A stretch of DNA of 17,692 bases from Clostridiales bacterium (GCA_026416355.1 JAOAFH010000067.1:1-17692); one strand, 5' to 3'. Counted from the stretch's first letter, positions 7,601 through 13,834 are shown. Numbers and translations are program-made. The notes: generated by a model from the letters alone, not told the origin.

Positions 7601-9734
7601 TTGCATTTGGATATATAAATCCACTTTTTTGATAATTAGTTAAGACTCCATATTTATCTCTTAGTTCAAAAGTGTATGTTTCTTGTCCTAAGTTGGTTAA
7701 TTTTAATTTAAATGTATTAGTGTTATTTAATTCCTTTAATGCAACAACTGCACTACCATTTTCATCGCTAACTGTTACATTTGTCTTTATAGCCTTATCT
7801 ATCTTAATTAAACCTGCACCTTGTTTTCTTGTTAAATATGGTAGATTAACAGCCTTATCAATAACTGGTTCTGCAGTATTTGTTAGAACTCTCTTGGCAA
7901 GTTCTACAATTTCTCTTGGAGTTGCATTTATATTTTTAGTTTTTAAATATTCAACCACAAGGGCAACTGCTCCTGATGTATGTGGAGCTGCCATTGATGT
8001 ACCACTCATTGTTTCGTATTTATTTGCATTGACTGTTGAATAAATTTGTCCTCCTGGAGCTGATAAATCTGGTTTAAAGTTCAAGTCTGGTGTTGGTCCC
8101 CATGAAGAGAAATCCGACATATTACCTGCATTTGAGTTAGCTGCGGTTACTAACTTTCCTTCAAACTTAACCTTTACACCATTTTCAATGTTATTTAACA
8201 ACTTAACACCATCAGCATTGTTTATAAATATTGATGGTATCTTAACGTTTACATCTGTTGCCATATTGATATATGAGTTGTCACCATCTCTATTAAATAC
8301 AATAACTCCAACTGCTCCAGCTGCTTGAGCATTTAGCTTCTTTTCAATAAATGTAATTGCTCCTCTCTTAATTAGAGCAATCTTACCTGTTAAATCTTTA
8401 CCTTCAAAATCCTGTGGTTGTCCTAGATTGCAATAAACAAGCTCAAACTCTCCCTTTAAAACACCATATGGATCAATTTCTGAAGTTGTATATCCAATAC
8501 TACCAGTTTCATCGCCTAATACATATGTTAATGCCGGTAACTTTAAGTTACTATTTTCTGAAGATGCAACCTGAATAGTATCTGGGAATAATCCTGGTGA
8601 TCCTACAATTGACATATCAGGGTCTTGTGAATATGGTAAATAGTAACCATATGTTGAATAATATGAATTTCCTGCAGAAACAACAACTACAACACCTGCA
8701 TCTGTTGCATTTTTTATAGCCCTTTGTTCAGGATCATCTGGCATAACAAATCCTGCTGATGAGCCAAGGCTCATATTTATAACATCTGCACCATGCTTTA
8801 CTGAATCTTCAATTGCAGCTGCAATATCATCAGTAAAAGCCCCACCATTTGCTGGATCGTTTGAGAACACCTTTAGTGCAAGAACTTGTGCCTCTGGTGC
8901 AACACCCTTTATTTCTCCATTTGCTGCAACTATACCAGCAACATGCATACCATGCATACTACCTGATTTATCTATAACATCTTGATTCATATCTGCATAG
9001 TTGTAACCATATGGAACCTTATCAGTAAAGAATTTTCCAGGACCTTCTGTTATAGATTCTCTGTTTAACTTAGCCTTTGATGGATCTGTAAGTTTCATAT
9101 CCTTATGGGTATAATCTATACCTGTATCAATAATTGAAACGACTGTTCCTTCCCCCTTAAAGCCAAGTTCATTCCATACTGTTGGAGCATTTGTTAAGTT
9201 TACTGCTGTTTCCATATCTAAGTAATATTTGTTAACAACAGTAACTTTCTTAACTCCCTTTATCTTTCTTATTGTATCAATGTCCTTATATTTTACATTA
9301 ACACTTACACCGTTTAGTACATTTTGATAGGTATGTCTAACTTGACCATACTTTTTAATCTTTGAAACTAAAGTTGTTTGTTTTGCCTTTACATCATCTG
9401 TTAGCTTTACAGCTTGATCTAAACTTAAGTTTTTGCCCTTTGCTAGTTCTAATGTTGTTGGATTATCAAACTCAACAATAGTCCTTACATTTTGGTCTGG
9501 TTTAATTTCTGGTTTCATATTGTCAAAATTGTCATCAACAACTGAGCCTTTACCAAACTTTTGTGCAGCTGCCCTTCTTACATCTACATCCTTATAATTT
9601 TTTAGATACTTTTGCAACTTGTACTTTTCAAACAAGTTTTCCTTTTTTGTCCCAGCTGCTTTAGACACTGATGAAAAGTTTGAAAACACCAGTGCCACAG
9701 AAAGTGCAATGCTAGTAAACTTCTTTAAGTTCAT
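4635..9734 (-). CDS. Secreted multidomain subtilisin-like serine protease (lactocepin/C5a-peptidase type)
   Basis: A 1699-residue exported S8 peptidase. In order: signal peptide 1-26 (cut near VSKA/AG); I9-like propeptide about 80-175; catalytic domain with Asp203 (IIDTGID), His261 (HGMHVAG), oxyanion Asn356 (SAGNS) and Ser580 (SGTSMAAP); a PA insert about 395-530 (LTGKIALIKRGAITFIEKK). An Fn3-like region about 650-760 and a C5a-peptidase-like block (ISPNDDWLFD, 831-840) follow. Ig-like modules run about 940-1390, with boundaries at VDTVTP, VDTTAP and DSNAP, then two Big_2-like domains about 1395-1560. Two SH3 repeats at about 1570-1627 and 1641-1699 each end in SAKYAK. There is no LPXTG, so the SH3 pair probably holds it on the wall. 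HGMHVAG rather than HGTHVAG fits the lactocepin/C5a branch. AAGGGGGA precedes the ATG. The gene stands alone between terminators. It probably digests external protein; the substrate is unknown. Confidence 0.95.
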   Translation of the reverse strand: MNLKKFTSIALSVALVFSNFSSVSKAAGTKKENLFEKYKLQKYLKNYKDVDVRRAAAQKFGKGSVVDDNFDNMKPEIKPDQNVRTIVEFDNPTTLELAKGKNLSLDQAVKLTDDVKAKQTTLVSKIKKYGQVRHTYQNVLNGVSVNVKYKDIDTIRKIKGVKKVTVVNKYYLDMETAVNLTNAPTVWNELGFKGEGTVVSIIDTGIDYTHKDMKLTDPSKAKLNRESITEGPGKFFTDKVPYGYNYADMNQDVIDKSGSMHGMHVAGIVAANGEIKGVAPEAQVLALKVFSNDPANGGAFTDDIAAAIEDSVKHGADVINMSLGSSAGFVMPDDPEQRAIKNATDAGVVVVVSAGNSYYSTYGYYLPYSQDPDMSIVGSPGLFPDTIQVASSENSNLKLPALTYVLGDETGSIGYTTSEIDPYGVLKGEFELVYCNLGQPQDFEGKDLTGKIALIKRGAITFIEKKLNAQAAGAVGVIVFNRDGDNSYINMATDVNVKIPSIFINNADGVKLLNNIENGVKVKFEGKLVTAANSNAGNMSDFSSWGPTPDLNFKPDLSAPGGQIYSTVNANKYETMSGTSMAAPHTSGAVALVVEYLKTKNINATPREIVELAKRVLTNTAEPVIDKAVNLPYLTRKQGAGLIKIDKAIKTNVTVSDENGSAVVALKELNNTNTFKLKLTNLGQETYTFELRDKYGVLTNYQKSGFIYPNAKVLNGAKVEFSESEVTLAPNETKEVAATLTIPTDAQKNIFAEGFISLVEKDSKNPELVVPYMGFYGEWDKVRIFDSPMWDEETTYYGQTTLVDPMGFYLGYEGFDEETEMPIINADHIAISPNDDWLFDSVMPLVSFLRNAKEFKVEVLDSNKNLLREVSYDKNVRKNRGSEEFPVKFNFDWAWDGKLYDAEKDEYYVAPEGQYYIRLKGKVDFEGAEWTELTMPVKVDLTVPEINVLSGDKPQELNKYTLEFEGKDNLGVMEYLVAINGDYENMTVFRPKDELKKTFDLDNGINTIEIVALDYAGNIQVKTIEVNNSLIKFNVDKEYYINHNDATIEYTFDDEIKYFVDDVKVLFDGEEIEVVNNKVVLKELKEGEHKLVVRAYSNDKLVTEGEVKVIVDTVTPVLFPGYSGATFSTREAEIMGEVSERVKSLKINGQEVPVWEGYYEDWETGEVKQFFSYYTTVFFEKDGVNRIFVEVEDFAGNKNSYAYKVFVDTTAPTIEFEGAKDDKIKVASGVDKYSLKLKVSDNVFGFRLYVNGNQIGYEESEVGEGVSKQYTYDVNLKEGVNKVTFRAVDLFGFETVKTIQVIKDSNAPVISITSPENNASFEAKSFVIKGKVTDNDKLEWVKVNGEDVTLNENGEFEKTLTYQDYGKYSVEVTAKDEAGNVSTQLVDVNLVKPHVVAINISKDKNAVERRETAQFKAIAKYSDGSEVDVTKTATWECEVGSIEKGTYTAPKNFSGDVVVKVTFEGVTATDKIVVKVPSVKSIKLKSSDYGFLVGNTAKLTAEATYSDGSTSDVTSIVKFVVSNEKTLNVSGNQVKGLQHGNVEVYATLDGVNSNEITLTVVKPIEVVKRIINIIANKLNVRKEANASSEKVGTVDASTELEYVDVVNGWYKVIYKGDIAYVSAKYAKPTEKVVYNNDVKEKIVTITTSTLNARAGAGTKYKKVFTLKKNTKVKLLESKNGWYKIQYNGKVGYISAKYAK

Positions 9735-9761
9735 GCAAATCCCCCTTTTTATTTTTTATTT

Positions 9762-9789
9762 TTAGAAAATATATTTCATCCCTCCTTAT
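9762..9789 (-). promoter_or_regulatory. Extra Shine-Dalgarno-like element in the protease leader
   Basis: About 50 bases upstream of the protease ATG, the minus strand reads ATAAGGAGGGATG, followed by four more sense codons and TAA (MKYIF). The SD core is only one base from this ATG, too close for efficient initiation. The true protease SD (AAGGGGG) is separate. It may be a leader mini-ORF or a ribosome-parking, mRNA-stabilising SD like that known from Bacillus cry3A mRNA. The function is inferred. Confidence 0.4.
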
Positions 9790-9846
9790 GCAAAATTTTC
9801 TTTTATTGTATTTATACTATAATTTTTTGCAAAATAATAGATGAAA

Positions 9847-9880
9847 TCGTTCGCAAGTTTTACCATTTTTTCGTTACGCA
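9847..9880. repeat. Direct repeat upstream of the protease gene
   Basis: TCGTTCGCA (9847-9855) and TCGTTACGCA (9871-9880) are near-identical, with starts 24 bp apart. They lie 110-150 bp before the protease start and are GC-rich for this AT-rich spacer. They could be a tandem regulator site. I found no convincing -35/-10 pair beside them. Confidence 0.35.
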
Positions 9881-9892
9881 TTATTAACAAGT

Positions 9893-9937
9893 TTAAAAAA
9901 ATAAAACAAGCGACAAATTTTATCGCTTGTTTTATTT
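9893..9937 (-). terminator. Terminator of tRNA-Ser
   Basis: A perfect 15-bp stem (9899-9913 with 9923-9937) with a 9-base loop. On the minus strand it is followed by a T-run. It begins 47 bases after the tRNA-Ser 3' end. It also shields the protease gene from readthrough. Confidence 0.85.
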
Positions 9938-9983
9938 AAAATCAATTGTTTTAAATTATATGCATTAAACTTTTATTTAACTT

Positions 9984-10073
9984 TGGCGGAGAGAGTGGGA
10001 TTTGAACCCACGGTACGGTCACCCGTACGCACGATTTCGAGTCGTGTGCATTAGACCTCTCTGCCATCTCTCC
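9984..10073 (-). tRNA. tRNA-Ser (anticodon CGA), reads UCG
   Basis: A 90-base class II tRNA on the minus strand. The acceptor stem GGAGAGA pairs with TCTCTCC, the discriminator is G and CCA is encoded. The anticodon arm ACGACTCGAAATCGT presents CGA. A long variable arm (GTACGGGTGACCGTAC) and a T-arm GTGGGTTTGAACCCAC follow. Long variable arm plus CGA identifies serine. Confidence 0.95.
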
Positions 10074-10084
10074 ATCTAAATAAT

Positions 10085-10113
10085 ATGATAAATCTAATAT
10101 ATGTTTATGTCAA
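10085..10113 (-). promoter_or_regulatory. Promoter of tRNA-Ser
   Basis: TTGACA (10113-10108) and TATCAT (10090-10085) on the minus strand with 17 bp between, about a dozen bases before the mature tRNA 5' end. Confidence 0.8.
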
Positions 10114-10128
10114 CATGATAAATTTTAT

Positions 10129-10157
10129 TTGCTTTCTAATACTTGTTATGTTACAAT
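10129..10157 (+). promoter_or_regulatory. Promoter of padR-fetA-fetB
   Basis: TTGCTT (10129-10134) and TACAAT (10152-10157) are separated by 17 bp, with an extended -10 TG. It fires away from the tRNA-Ser promoter. Confidence 0.75.
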
Positions 10158-10162
10158 TCTAT

Positions 10163-10181
10163 TATCGAATTTCGATATCGA
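10163..10181. promoter_or_regulatory. Overlapping palindromes at the padR start site, likely PadR operator
   Basis: TATCGAA-T-TTCGATA (10163-10177) is symmetric around one base. It overlaps TCGATATCGA (10172-10181), a perfect palindrome. Together they give three ATCGA/TCGAT half-sites just after the -10 box, across the expected transcription start. The position fits an autorepressor site for the PadR protein made by the next gene. Confidence 0.6.
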
Positions 10182-10200
10182 TTAAGGATAGAGGTGCATT

Positions 10201-10509
10201 ATGGAAAATAAGATACTTAGAAAACTTTTCCTTGGATTTATAGAATTACACATTCTTCATCATGCTAAAAAGAGCCCCTTTTATGGTTCTTGGATGATAG
10301 AAGAACTAAAGGAACATGGATACGATATAAGTCCTGGAACACTATACCCTATTCTTCACACCCTTTGCAAAGAAGGACTACTTGTTGTTGAATCTAAAAA
10401 TGTTGAAGGTAAAATTAGAAAATACTATTCAATAACCAAAGAAGGGGAAGAAATATTAAATAAGGCCACCGAAAAAGCACTAGAACTTATAAAAGAAATT
10501 GGAGGTTAA
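10201..10509 (+). CDS. PadR-family transcriptional regulator
   Basis: A 102-residue small PadR protein: a winged helix with a short C-terminal dimerisation helix. Recognisable parts are the N-terminal helix LRKLFLGFIELHILHHAKKS, FYGSWMIEELKEHGYDISPG, TLYPILHTLCKEGLL (recognition helix) and the wing ending KIRKYYSITKEGEE. GAGGTG precedes the ATG. Its last codons GGA GGT TAA supply the SD of fetA three bases on, so the genes are cotranscribed and probably translationally coupled. PadR proteins typically repress a neighbouring transporter and their own gene, and an operator-like palindrome sits at this promoter. The ligand is unknown. Regulation of the FetAB-type exporter is inferred from position. 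Confidence 0.92.
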   Translation: MENKILRKLFLGFIELHILHHAKKSPFYGSWMIEELKEHGYDISPGTLYPILHTLCKEGLLVVESKNVEGKIRKYYSITKEGEEILNKATEKALELIKEIGG

Positions 10510-10512
10510 GAT

Positions 10513-11130
10513 ATGTTTGAAATAAAGAATATAAAATTTAAAAACATACTAGACATTGATAACTTAATAATACATGAAGGAAAAATAACAAGCATATTAG
10601 GGGAAAGTGGTAGTGGTAAAACTACTTTACTAAAGATGTTAAACAACATTATATCTCCAGATAAAGGTGAGATTTTATATAAAGGAAAAAACATTAATGA
10701 CTTTGATGTTATAGAACTAAGAAGAAAAATTACTATGCTTCCACAAAACCCTGTTATTTATAAAGGAAATATACTAGACAACATACTTATCGGTAAAAAG
10801 TTTGCAAAATCTACTGACTACGATATAGAAGAAATAAAGAAACTTATGAATGAATTTAACATAGATAAGGACCTTAATTCATCAGCAGATAACCTATCAG
10901 GAGGAGAAAAACAAAGAATTTGTATTATAAGGGTACTAATTATGAATCCTGATGTAATACTTTTAGATGAACCTTCATCTGCTCTTGATGAAAAAACAGA
11001 GGATAAAGTAATAAATTATATTTGTAATTTTGTTAAGCAAAACAATAAAACACTTATTATGGTTACTCACTCAAATGAAATAGCCAAAAAATATTCAGAC
11101 CACATCATTGAAATTAATAAAAGGAGTTGA
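10513..11130 (+). CDS. fetA: ABC transporter ATP-binding protein, FetA-like (iron export)
   Basis: A 205-residue ABC ATPase with all motifs intact: Walker A GESGSGKTT (30-38), Q-loop Gln78, signature LSGGEKQR (128-135), Walker B VILLDEP (148-154) with Glu153, and H-loop His186. It would power the membrane protein encoded four bases downstream, which belongs to the FetB/UPF0014 family; that partner is what points to FetA (YbbL) rather than a generic ATPase. In E. coli FetAB is linked to iron export and resistance to peroxide stress. The SD (GGAGG) is in the last codons of padR, and the gene's own end carries the fetB SD. The substrate is inferred by family only. Confidence 0.88.
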   Translation: MFEIKNIKFKNILDIDNLIIHEGKITSILGESGSGKTTLLKMLNNIISPDKGEILYKGKNINDFDVIELRRKITMLPQNPVIYKGNILDNILIGKKFAKSTDYDIEEIKKLMNEFNIDKDLNSSADNLSGGEKQRICIIRVLIMNPDVILLDEPSSALDEKTEDKVINYICNFVKQNNKTLIMVTHSNEIAKKYSDHIIEINKRS

Positions 11131-11134
11131 AAAC

Positions 11135-11920
11135 ATGAATGGCGCTGTTGATTTGTCTTTAATTCAGGTTATTTCTGCATATATATTTATCTTAATTCTT
11201 CTTTTTATTGTTAGAAAACGTGAGCTAAATAGAGAAAAGGAAATAATTATTGCAACAACAAGAATGACAGTTCAGCTTATTTTAACAGGATTTATACTAA
11301 CATATATATTTAAAAACCCAAATCTTTTAATTACAGTTTTAATAGTAATCCTTATGGAGGCATTTGCAATAAATAATATATTAAAACGAAGCAAAACAAA
11401 CTTTTCAAATGAACTTAAAAATGCAATAATTATATCTATGCTTGTTGGAACGCTACTAAGTCTTATTTATTTCTTACTGGTAGTTATAAATATAAAACCT
11501 TGGTTTAATCCACAATATCTAATTCCTCTTGCTGGAATGATTGTTGGAAATTCTATGACTGGAATAAGTCTTGGAATAAATAAACTAATTGATGGAATTA
11601 CAAATCAAAAAGATATGATAGAATGTTCACTTATACTTGGTGCTACACCAAAGGATGCATGTAAAACAATAATAGATAACTCATTTGACTCAGCAATACT
11701 TCCAACAATAAACTCAATGGTGGGAATGGGAATTGTATTTTTGCCTGGTATGATGACAGGTCAAATACTTTCTGGTTCACTCCCACTTGTTGCAATTAAA
11801 TATCAAATTGCCATTATGCTTGGAATACTAGGAAGTGTTTCTATAACAGTAATTACTTTTTTAAATCTTGGATATAAAACATTCTTTAACAATAGAATGC
11901 AACTTAAAAGAGAGGAATAA
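11135..11920 (+). CDS. fetB: FetB/UPF0014-family ABC transporter permease
   Basis: A 261-residue membrane protein, close to the length of E. coli FetB (YbbM). It has several hydrophobic helices and family blocks: ATTRMTVQLILTGFILTYIF, PLAGMIVGNSMTGISLGINK, ILGATPKDA, and FLPGMMTGQILSGSLPLVAI followed by KYQIAIM. I chose the ATG at 11135, preceded by AAGGAG seven bases away; a TTG at 11108 would overlap fetA and has no SD. It is the last gene of padR-fetA-fetB and converges on tadA, with the two stop codons two bases apart. The likely role is metal export, iron by family precedent. PadR control is inferred from the operon layout. Confidence 0.9.
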   Translation: MNGAVDLSLIQVISAYIFILILLFIVRKRELNREKEIIIATTRMTVQLILTGFILTYIFKNPNLLITVLIVILMEAFAINNILKRSKTNFSNELKNAIIISMLVGTLLSLIYFLLVVINIKPWFNPQYLIPLAGMIVGNSMTGISLGINKLIDGITNQKDMIECSLILGATPKDACKTIIDNSFDSAILPTINSMVGMGIVFLPGMMTGQILSGSLPLVAIKYQIAIMLGILGSVSITVITFLNLGYKTFFNNRMQLKREE

Positions 11921-11940
11921 ACCTATCCTCTCTTTTTTTT
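11906..11940. terminator. Bidirectional terminator between fetB and tadA
   Basis: AAAAGAGAGGA (11906-11916) pairs perfectly with TCCTCTCTTTT (11926-11936) around a 9-base loop. It is followed by T-runs on the plus strand and A-rich sequence usable in reverse. Both stop codons lie in the loop region, so each arm encodes the last residues of one gene. Confidence 0.85.
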
Positions 11941-12366
11941 AAAAAAATCGCTTAGCATTTGGCTACATTCTTCCTCTAAAACTCCACCTATAACCTCAAG
12001 TCTATGATTTAATCTTTCATCACATGCTATATTATATAAAGTCCCACAGGCACCAAACCTTTTGTCGTATGCTCCAAAAACAAGCTTTTTTACTCGGCTA
12101 TTAACTAACGCTCCTGCACACATAACACAAGGCTCAAGTGTAACATAAACCTCACAATCTATAAGTCTCCACCCTCCTAAAGTATTGCAAGCCTCTTTTA
12201 TTGCAATTATCTCTGCATGTGCTGTTGCATCCTTTAGTGTTTCCCTCAAATTATGCCCTCTTCCAACTATTTTTCCATCTTTTACAACAACAGTACCAAC
12301 AGGAACTTCATCTAGCAAAAGGCATTTTTTAGCTTCTTTTATTGCTTCCCTCATAAAATGTTCCAT
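11923..12366 (-). CDS. tadA: tRNA(Arg)-specific adenosine-34 deaminase TadA
   Basis: A 147-residue deaminase that makes inosine at the wobble position of tRNA-Arg(ACG). It has the full zinc site: His50 and the catalytic Glu52 in HAE, and Cys80/Cys83 in EPCVMC. TadA-typical flanks are DEVPVGTVVVKDGKIVGRGH, GGWRLIDCEVYVTLEP, CAGALVNSRVKKLVFGA and the C-terminal KRFGACGTLYN. The ATG at 12366 follows a weak AGGTGA; no other start keeps the N-terminal helix. It may read from a TTGACA promoter at 12443. Its 3' end shares a terminator with fetB. The length and TadA motifs separate it from guanine or cytidine deaminases. Confidence 0.95.
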   Translation of the reverse strand: MEHFMREAIKEAKKCLLLDEVPVGTVVVKDGKIVGRGHNLRETLKDATAHAEIIAIKEACNTLGGWRLIDCEVYVTLEPCVMCAGALVNSRVKKLVFGAYDKRFGACGTLYNIACDERLNHRLEVIGGVLEEECSQMLSDFFKKKRG

Positions 12367-12414
12367 ATCATCACCTAACTATGCTAAAACTAACTATAAT
12401 TTTTATTAAAATAT

Positions 12415-12443
12415 AGCTTATTATTTTGAATATACTATGTCAA
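12415..12443 (-). promoter_or_regulatory. Possible promoter of tadA
   Basis: A perfect TTGACA (12443-12438) is followed after 17 bp by a poor -10 (TAAGCT, 12420-12415). Confidence 0.35.
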
Positions 12444-12471
12444 GCTTTTTATTTGTTATTAAATTATTTGT

Positions 12472-12500
12472 TTGTAATAACTATTTTTATTTGATAAAAT
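12472..12500 (+). promoter_or_regulatory. Promoter of the 12538 gene
   Basis: TTGTAA (12472-12477) and TAAAAT (12495-12500) with 17 bp between and an extended -10 TG at 12492-12493. Confidence 0.7.
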
Positions 12501-12537
12501 ATTAATATAGTTATTTTAATAAATGGGGTGATTAAGG

Positions 12538-12936
12538 ATGTGTTACTTTATATTTGCAGAAACAAAAAACACTATTAGTGAAGATGTCATTGAAAGAAAT
12601 GAACAAAAAAGCCTTTATGTACAAAATATCTCAAGCTTAGTTGAAACAAAGGATAATTTATATCACATAAGTAATGGACATTGTGCCTGTGATATTGCGG
12701 TAAGCCCACATAGGCTTATAGAAAATGTAGTAGATGTTCTAAATAGCATTGAAGGAGATTTCAAATATATAATTGTTGATAGTGAAAAAGATGATATTGA
12801 ACCACTTCTTGAAGAAAACAAAAACTTTGATGATTTTCTTTCTAAATTTGAAAGTCAAAACATAGAATATAATGAATTTATAAAAAAGTACCCTCACGAT
12901 ATACAATTTGACACCCTTTACATCATAAAAAGATAA
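12538..12936 (+). CDS. Small protein of unknown function
   Basis: A 132-residue soluble, acidic protein I do not recognise. It has its own promoter, an SD (GGGGTG, seven bases before the ATG) and its own terminator, so it is very likely a real, monocistronic gene. Visible features are a cysteine directly after the initiator Met (MCYFIF), a central HISNGHCACDI segment with a C-x-C pair and nearby His, a hydrophobic FKYIIVD strand and a charged, probably helical C-terminal half (EPLLEENKNFDDFLSKFESQ). There is no signal peptide or membrane segment. Cys2 could become N-terminal after Met removal, and the C-x-C/His cluster could hold a metal; both are guesses. It converges on the YtxG-like gene. 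Confidence 0.8.
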   Translation: MCYFIFAETKNTISEDVIERNEQKSLYVQNISSLVETKDNLYHISNGHCACDIAVSPHRLIENVVDVLNSIEGDFKYIIVDSEKDDIEPLLEENKNFDDFLSKFESQNIEYNEFIKKYPHDIQFDTLYIIKR

Positions 12937-12957
12937 GCCATGACGGCTTATCTTTTT
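12927..12957. terminator. Bidirectional terminator between convergent genes
   Basis: AAAAAGATAAGCC (12927-12939) pairs perfectly with GGCTTATCTTTTT (12945-12957) around a 5-base loop. The stop codons of both flanking genes are inside the arms, so each protein ends in Lys-Arg encoded by the stem. Confidence 0.9.
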
Positions 12958-13325
12958 ACTTTAAACTTCTTTTTAGAAAACATCCCTTTAAATTGTGAAA
13001 CTAAAGATACTATATCTGAAAATGTAGAAACTATGTCATCTACGCTAGCTGCAACCTCATTTACACTAGTAACTATTTCAGCCACCTCATCTCCCTTTGA
13101 CTCTACATTGGCAGCAATTTTATTAACATTGTCCACAAGTTTTGGTAGGGTATCTAATGTGCTATTTATATTAGTCTTATTTGATTCAATCAACTGGTTT
13201 ATATTATCAAGCACTTTAATTAATCTCTTTAGTGTTGAAACAATGTAATATGTAATAAATAAAACTGCAATAACACCAATAAAAGCCAATATATCCTGTA
13301 ATGTTAATGTAAAAGTAAATTCCAC
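12948..13325 (-). CDS. YtxG/DUF948-like membrane-anchored coiled-coil protein
   Basis: A 125-residue protein with one N-terminal membrane helix (DILAFIGVIAVLFITYYIV). A long amphipathic helix follows, rich in Asn, Ser, Val and Leu (LIKVLDNINQLIESNKTNIN, then VDNVNKIAANVESKGDEVAE), and a basic C-terminus (SKKKFKVKR). This matches DUF948 proteins such as B. subtilis YtxG. I chose GTG at 13325, which has AGAGGTG six bases upstream; a GTG at 13334 lies inside that SD and is less likely. It follows the YtxH-like gene by 15 bp on the same strand, the usual ytxH/ytxG pairing. The family is linked to general stress and envelope roles, but no molecular function is established. Confidence 0.8.
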   Translation of the reverse strand: MEFTFTLTLQDILAFIGVIAVLFITYYIVSTLKRLIKVLDNINQLIESNKTNINSTLDTLPKLVDNVNKIAANVESKGDEVAEIVTSVNEVAASVDDIVSTFSDIVSLVSQFKGMFSKKKFKVKR

Positions 13326-13340
13326 CCTTTTCACCTCTTA

Positions 13341-13763
13341 TTATTCTTCTTTTTCTTCATCTTGAAAATTGCAGTCTTCACTGCAACAGCAATCTCCATC
13401 TTGGCAGTTGCAATCTTCTCCACAATCGCATTCCCCATCTTGACAGTTACATTCATCATCAAAGCATTCAAAGTCATCTTCTGCTGAGCAATCAAAATCT
13501 TCTATGCACTCATCACCTTCACAACAACAATTTGTTTTAACAACCTTAGATTTTACCTTTTCTGCAACCTCTTTTGCTGTATCTAGAGCTTCCTTTGCCC
13601 CTTCTTTTATATCTTCTCTAGTTTCTTTACCTGACTTTGGTGCAAATAATATACCTGTAATTGCCCCAAGTGCTGCACCTATTGCTGCACCTGCTGCAAG
13701 TCCCTTCGCTAAATTCTTTCTAGCCTTCTTTTTTCCTGTTAAATCTAAATCAAATCTTTTCAT
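13341..13763 (-). CDS. YtxH-family protein with a cysteine-rich acidic tail
   Basis: A 140-residue protein in two parts. Residues 1-76 are YtxH-like: a basic N-terminus, a glycine/alanine membrane helix (GLAAGAAIGAALGAITGILF), the signature APKSGKETRE at 41-50 and an amphipathic helix (AKEALDTAKEVAEKVKSK). Residues 77-140 are unlike ordinary YtxH proteins: 16 cysteines between 79 and 131, mixed with Asp/Glu, and a 13-residue period around CNCQDG, CNCQDG and CNFQDE. This suggests metal binding or extensive redox chemistry, by analogy to metallothionein-like tails. The ATG follows GGAGGT, and an extended -10 promoter lies just upstream. The gene is first of a pair with the YtxG-like gene. The tail's function is inferred. 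Confidence 0.88.
   Translation of the reverse strand: MKRFDLDLTGKKKARKNLAKGLAAGAAIGAALGAITGILFAPKSGKETREDIKEGAKEALDTAKEVAEKVKSKVVKTNCCCEGDECIEDFDCSAEDDFECFDDECNCQDGECDCGEDCNCQDGDCCCSEDCNFQDEEKEE
13358..13474 (-). repeat. 39-bp tandem repeat in the YtxH-like tail (3 diverged copies)
   Basis: Copies start at 13358, 13397 and 13436, each beginning CATCTTG on the plus strand, and keep a 39-bp (13-codon) period. The first two agree best; the third has drifted. They encode the Cys/Asp-rich units of the protein tail, so the tail probably grew by in-frame duplication. Confidence 0.75.
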
Positions 13764-13785
13764 GGTATCAACCTCCTTTTGTCAT

Positions 13786-13813
13786 ATTATACCACATGGT
13801 TTAAAAAAGTAAA
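13786..13813 (-). promoter_or_regulatory. Promoter of ytxH-ytxG
   Basis: Minus strand TTTACT (13813-13808), 16 bp, then TATAAT (13791-13786) preceded by an extended TG. The leader to the start codon would be only about 15 bases. Confidence 0.7.
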
Positions 13814-13834
13814 CTATTTCGACAAATTATTTGC

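Noticed and set aside
9984..10073. tRNA-Ser as an integration site for padR-fetAB.
   Set aside because: No repeat of the tRNA 3' end and no integrase are present, and the operon lies on the 5' side of the tRNA.
11108..11134. TTG start extending FetB into fetA.
   Set aside because: No SD precedes it, and the ATG at 11135 has AAGGAG and gives the usual FetB length.
13358..13474. CRISPR-like short repeats.
   Set aside because: The 39-bp repeats are contiguous, without spacers, and encode protein repeats in frame.
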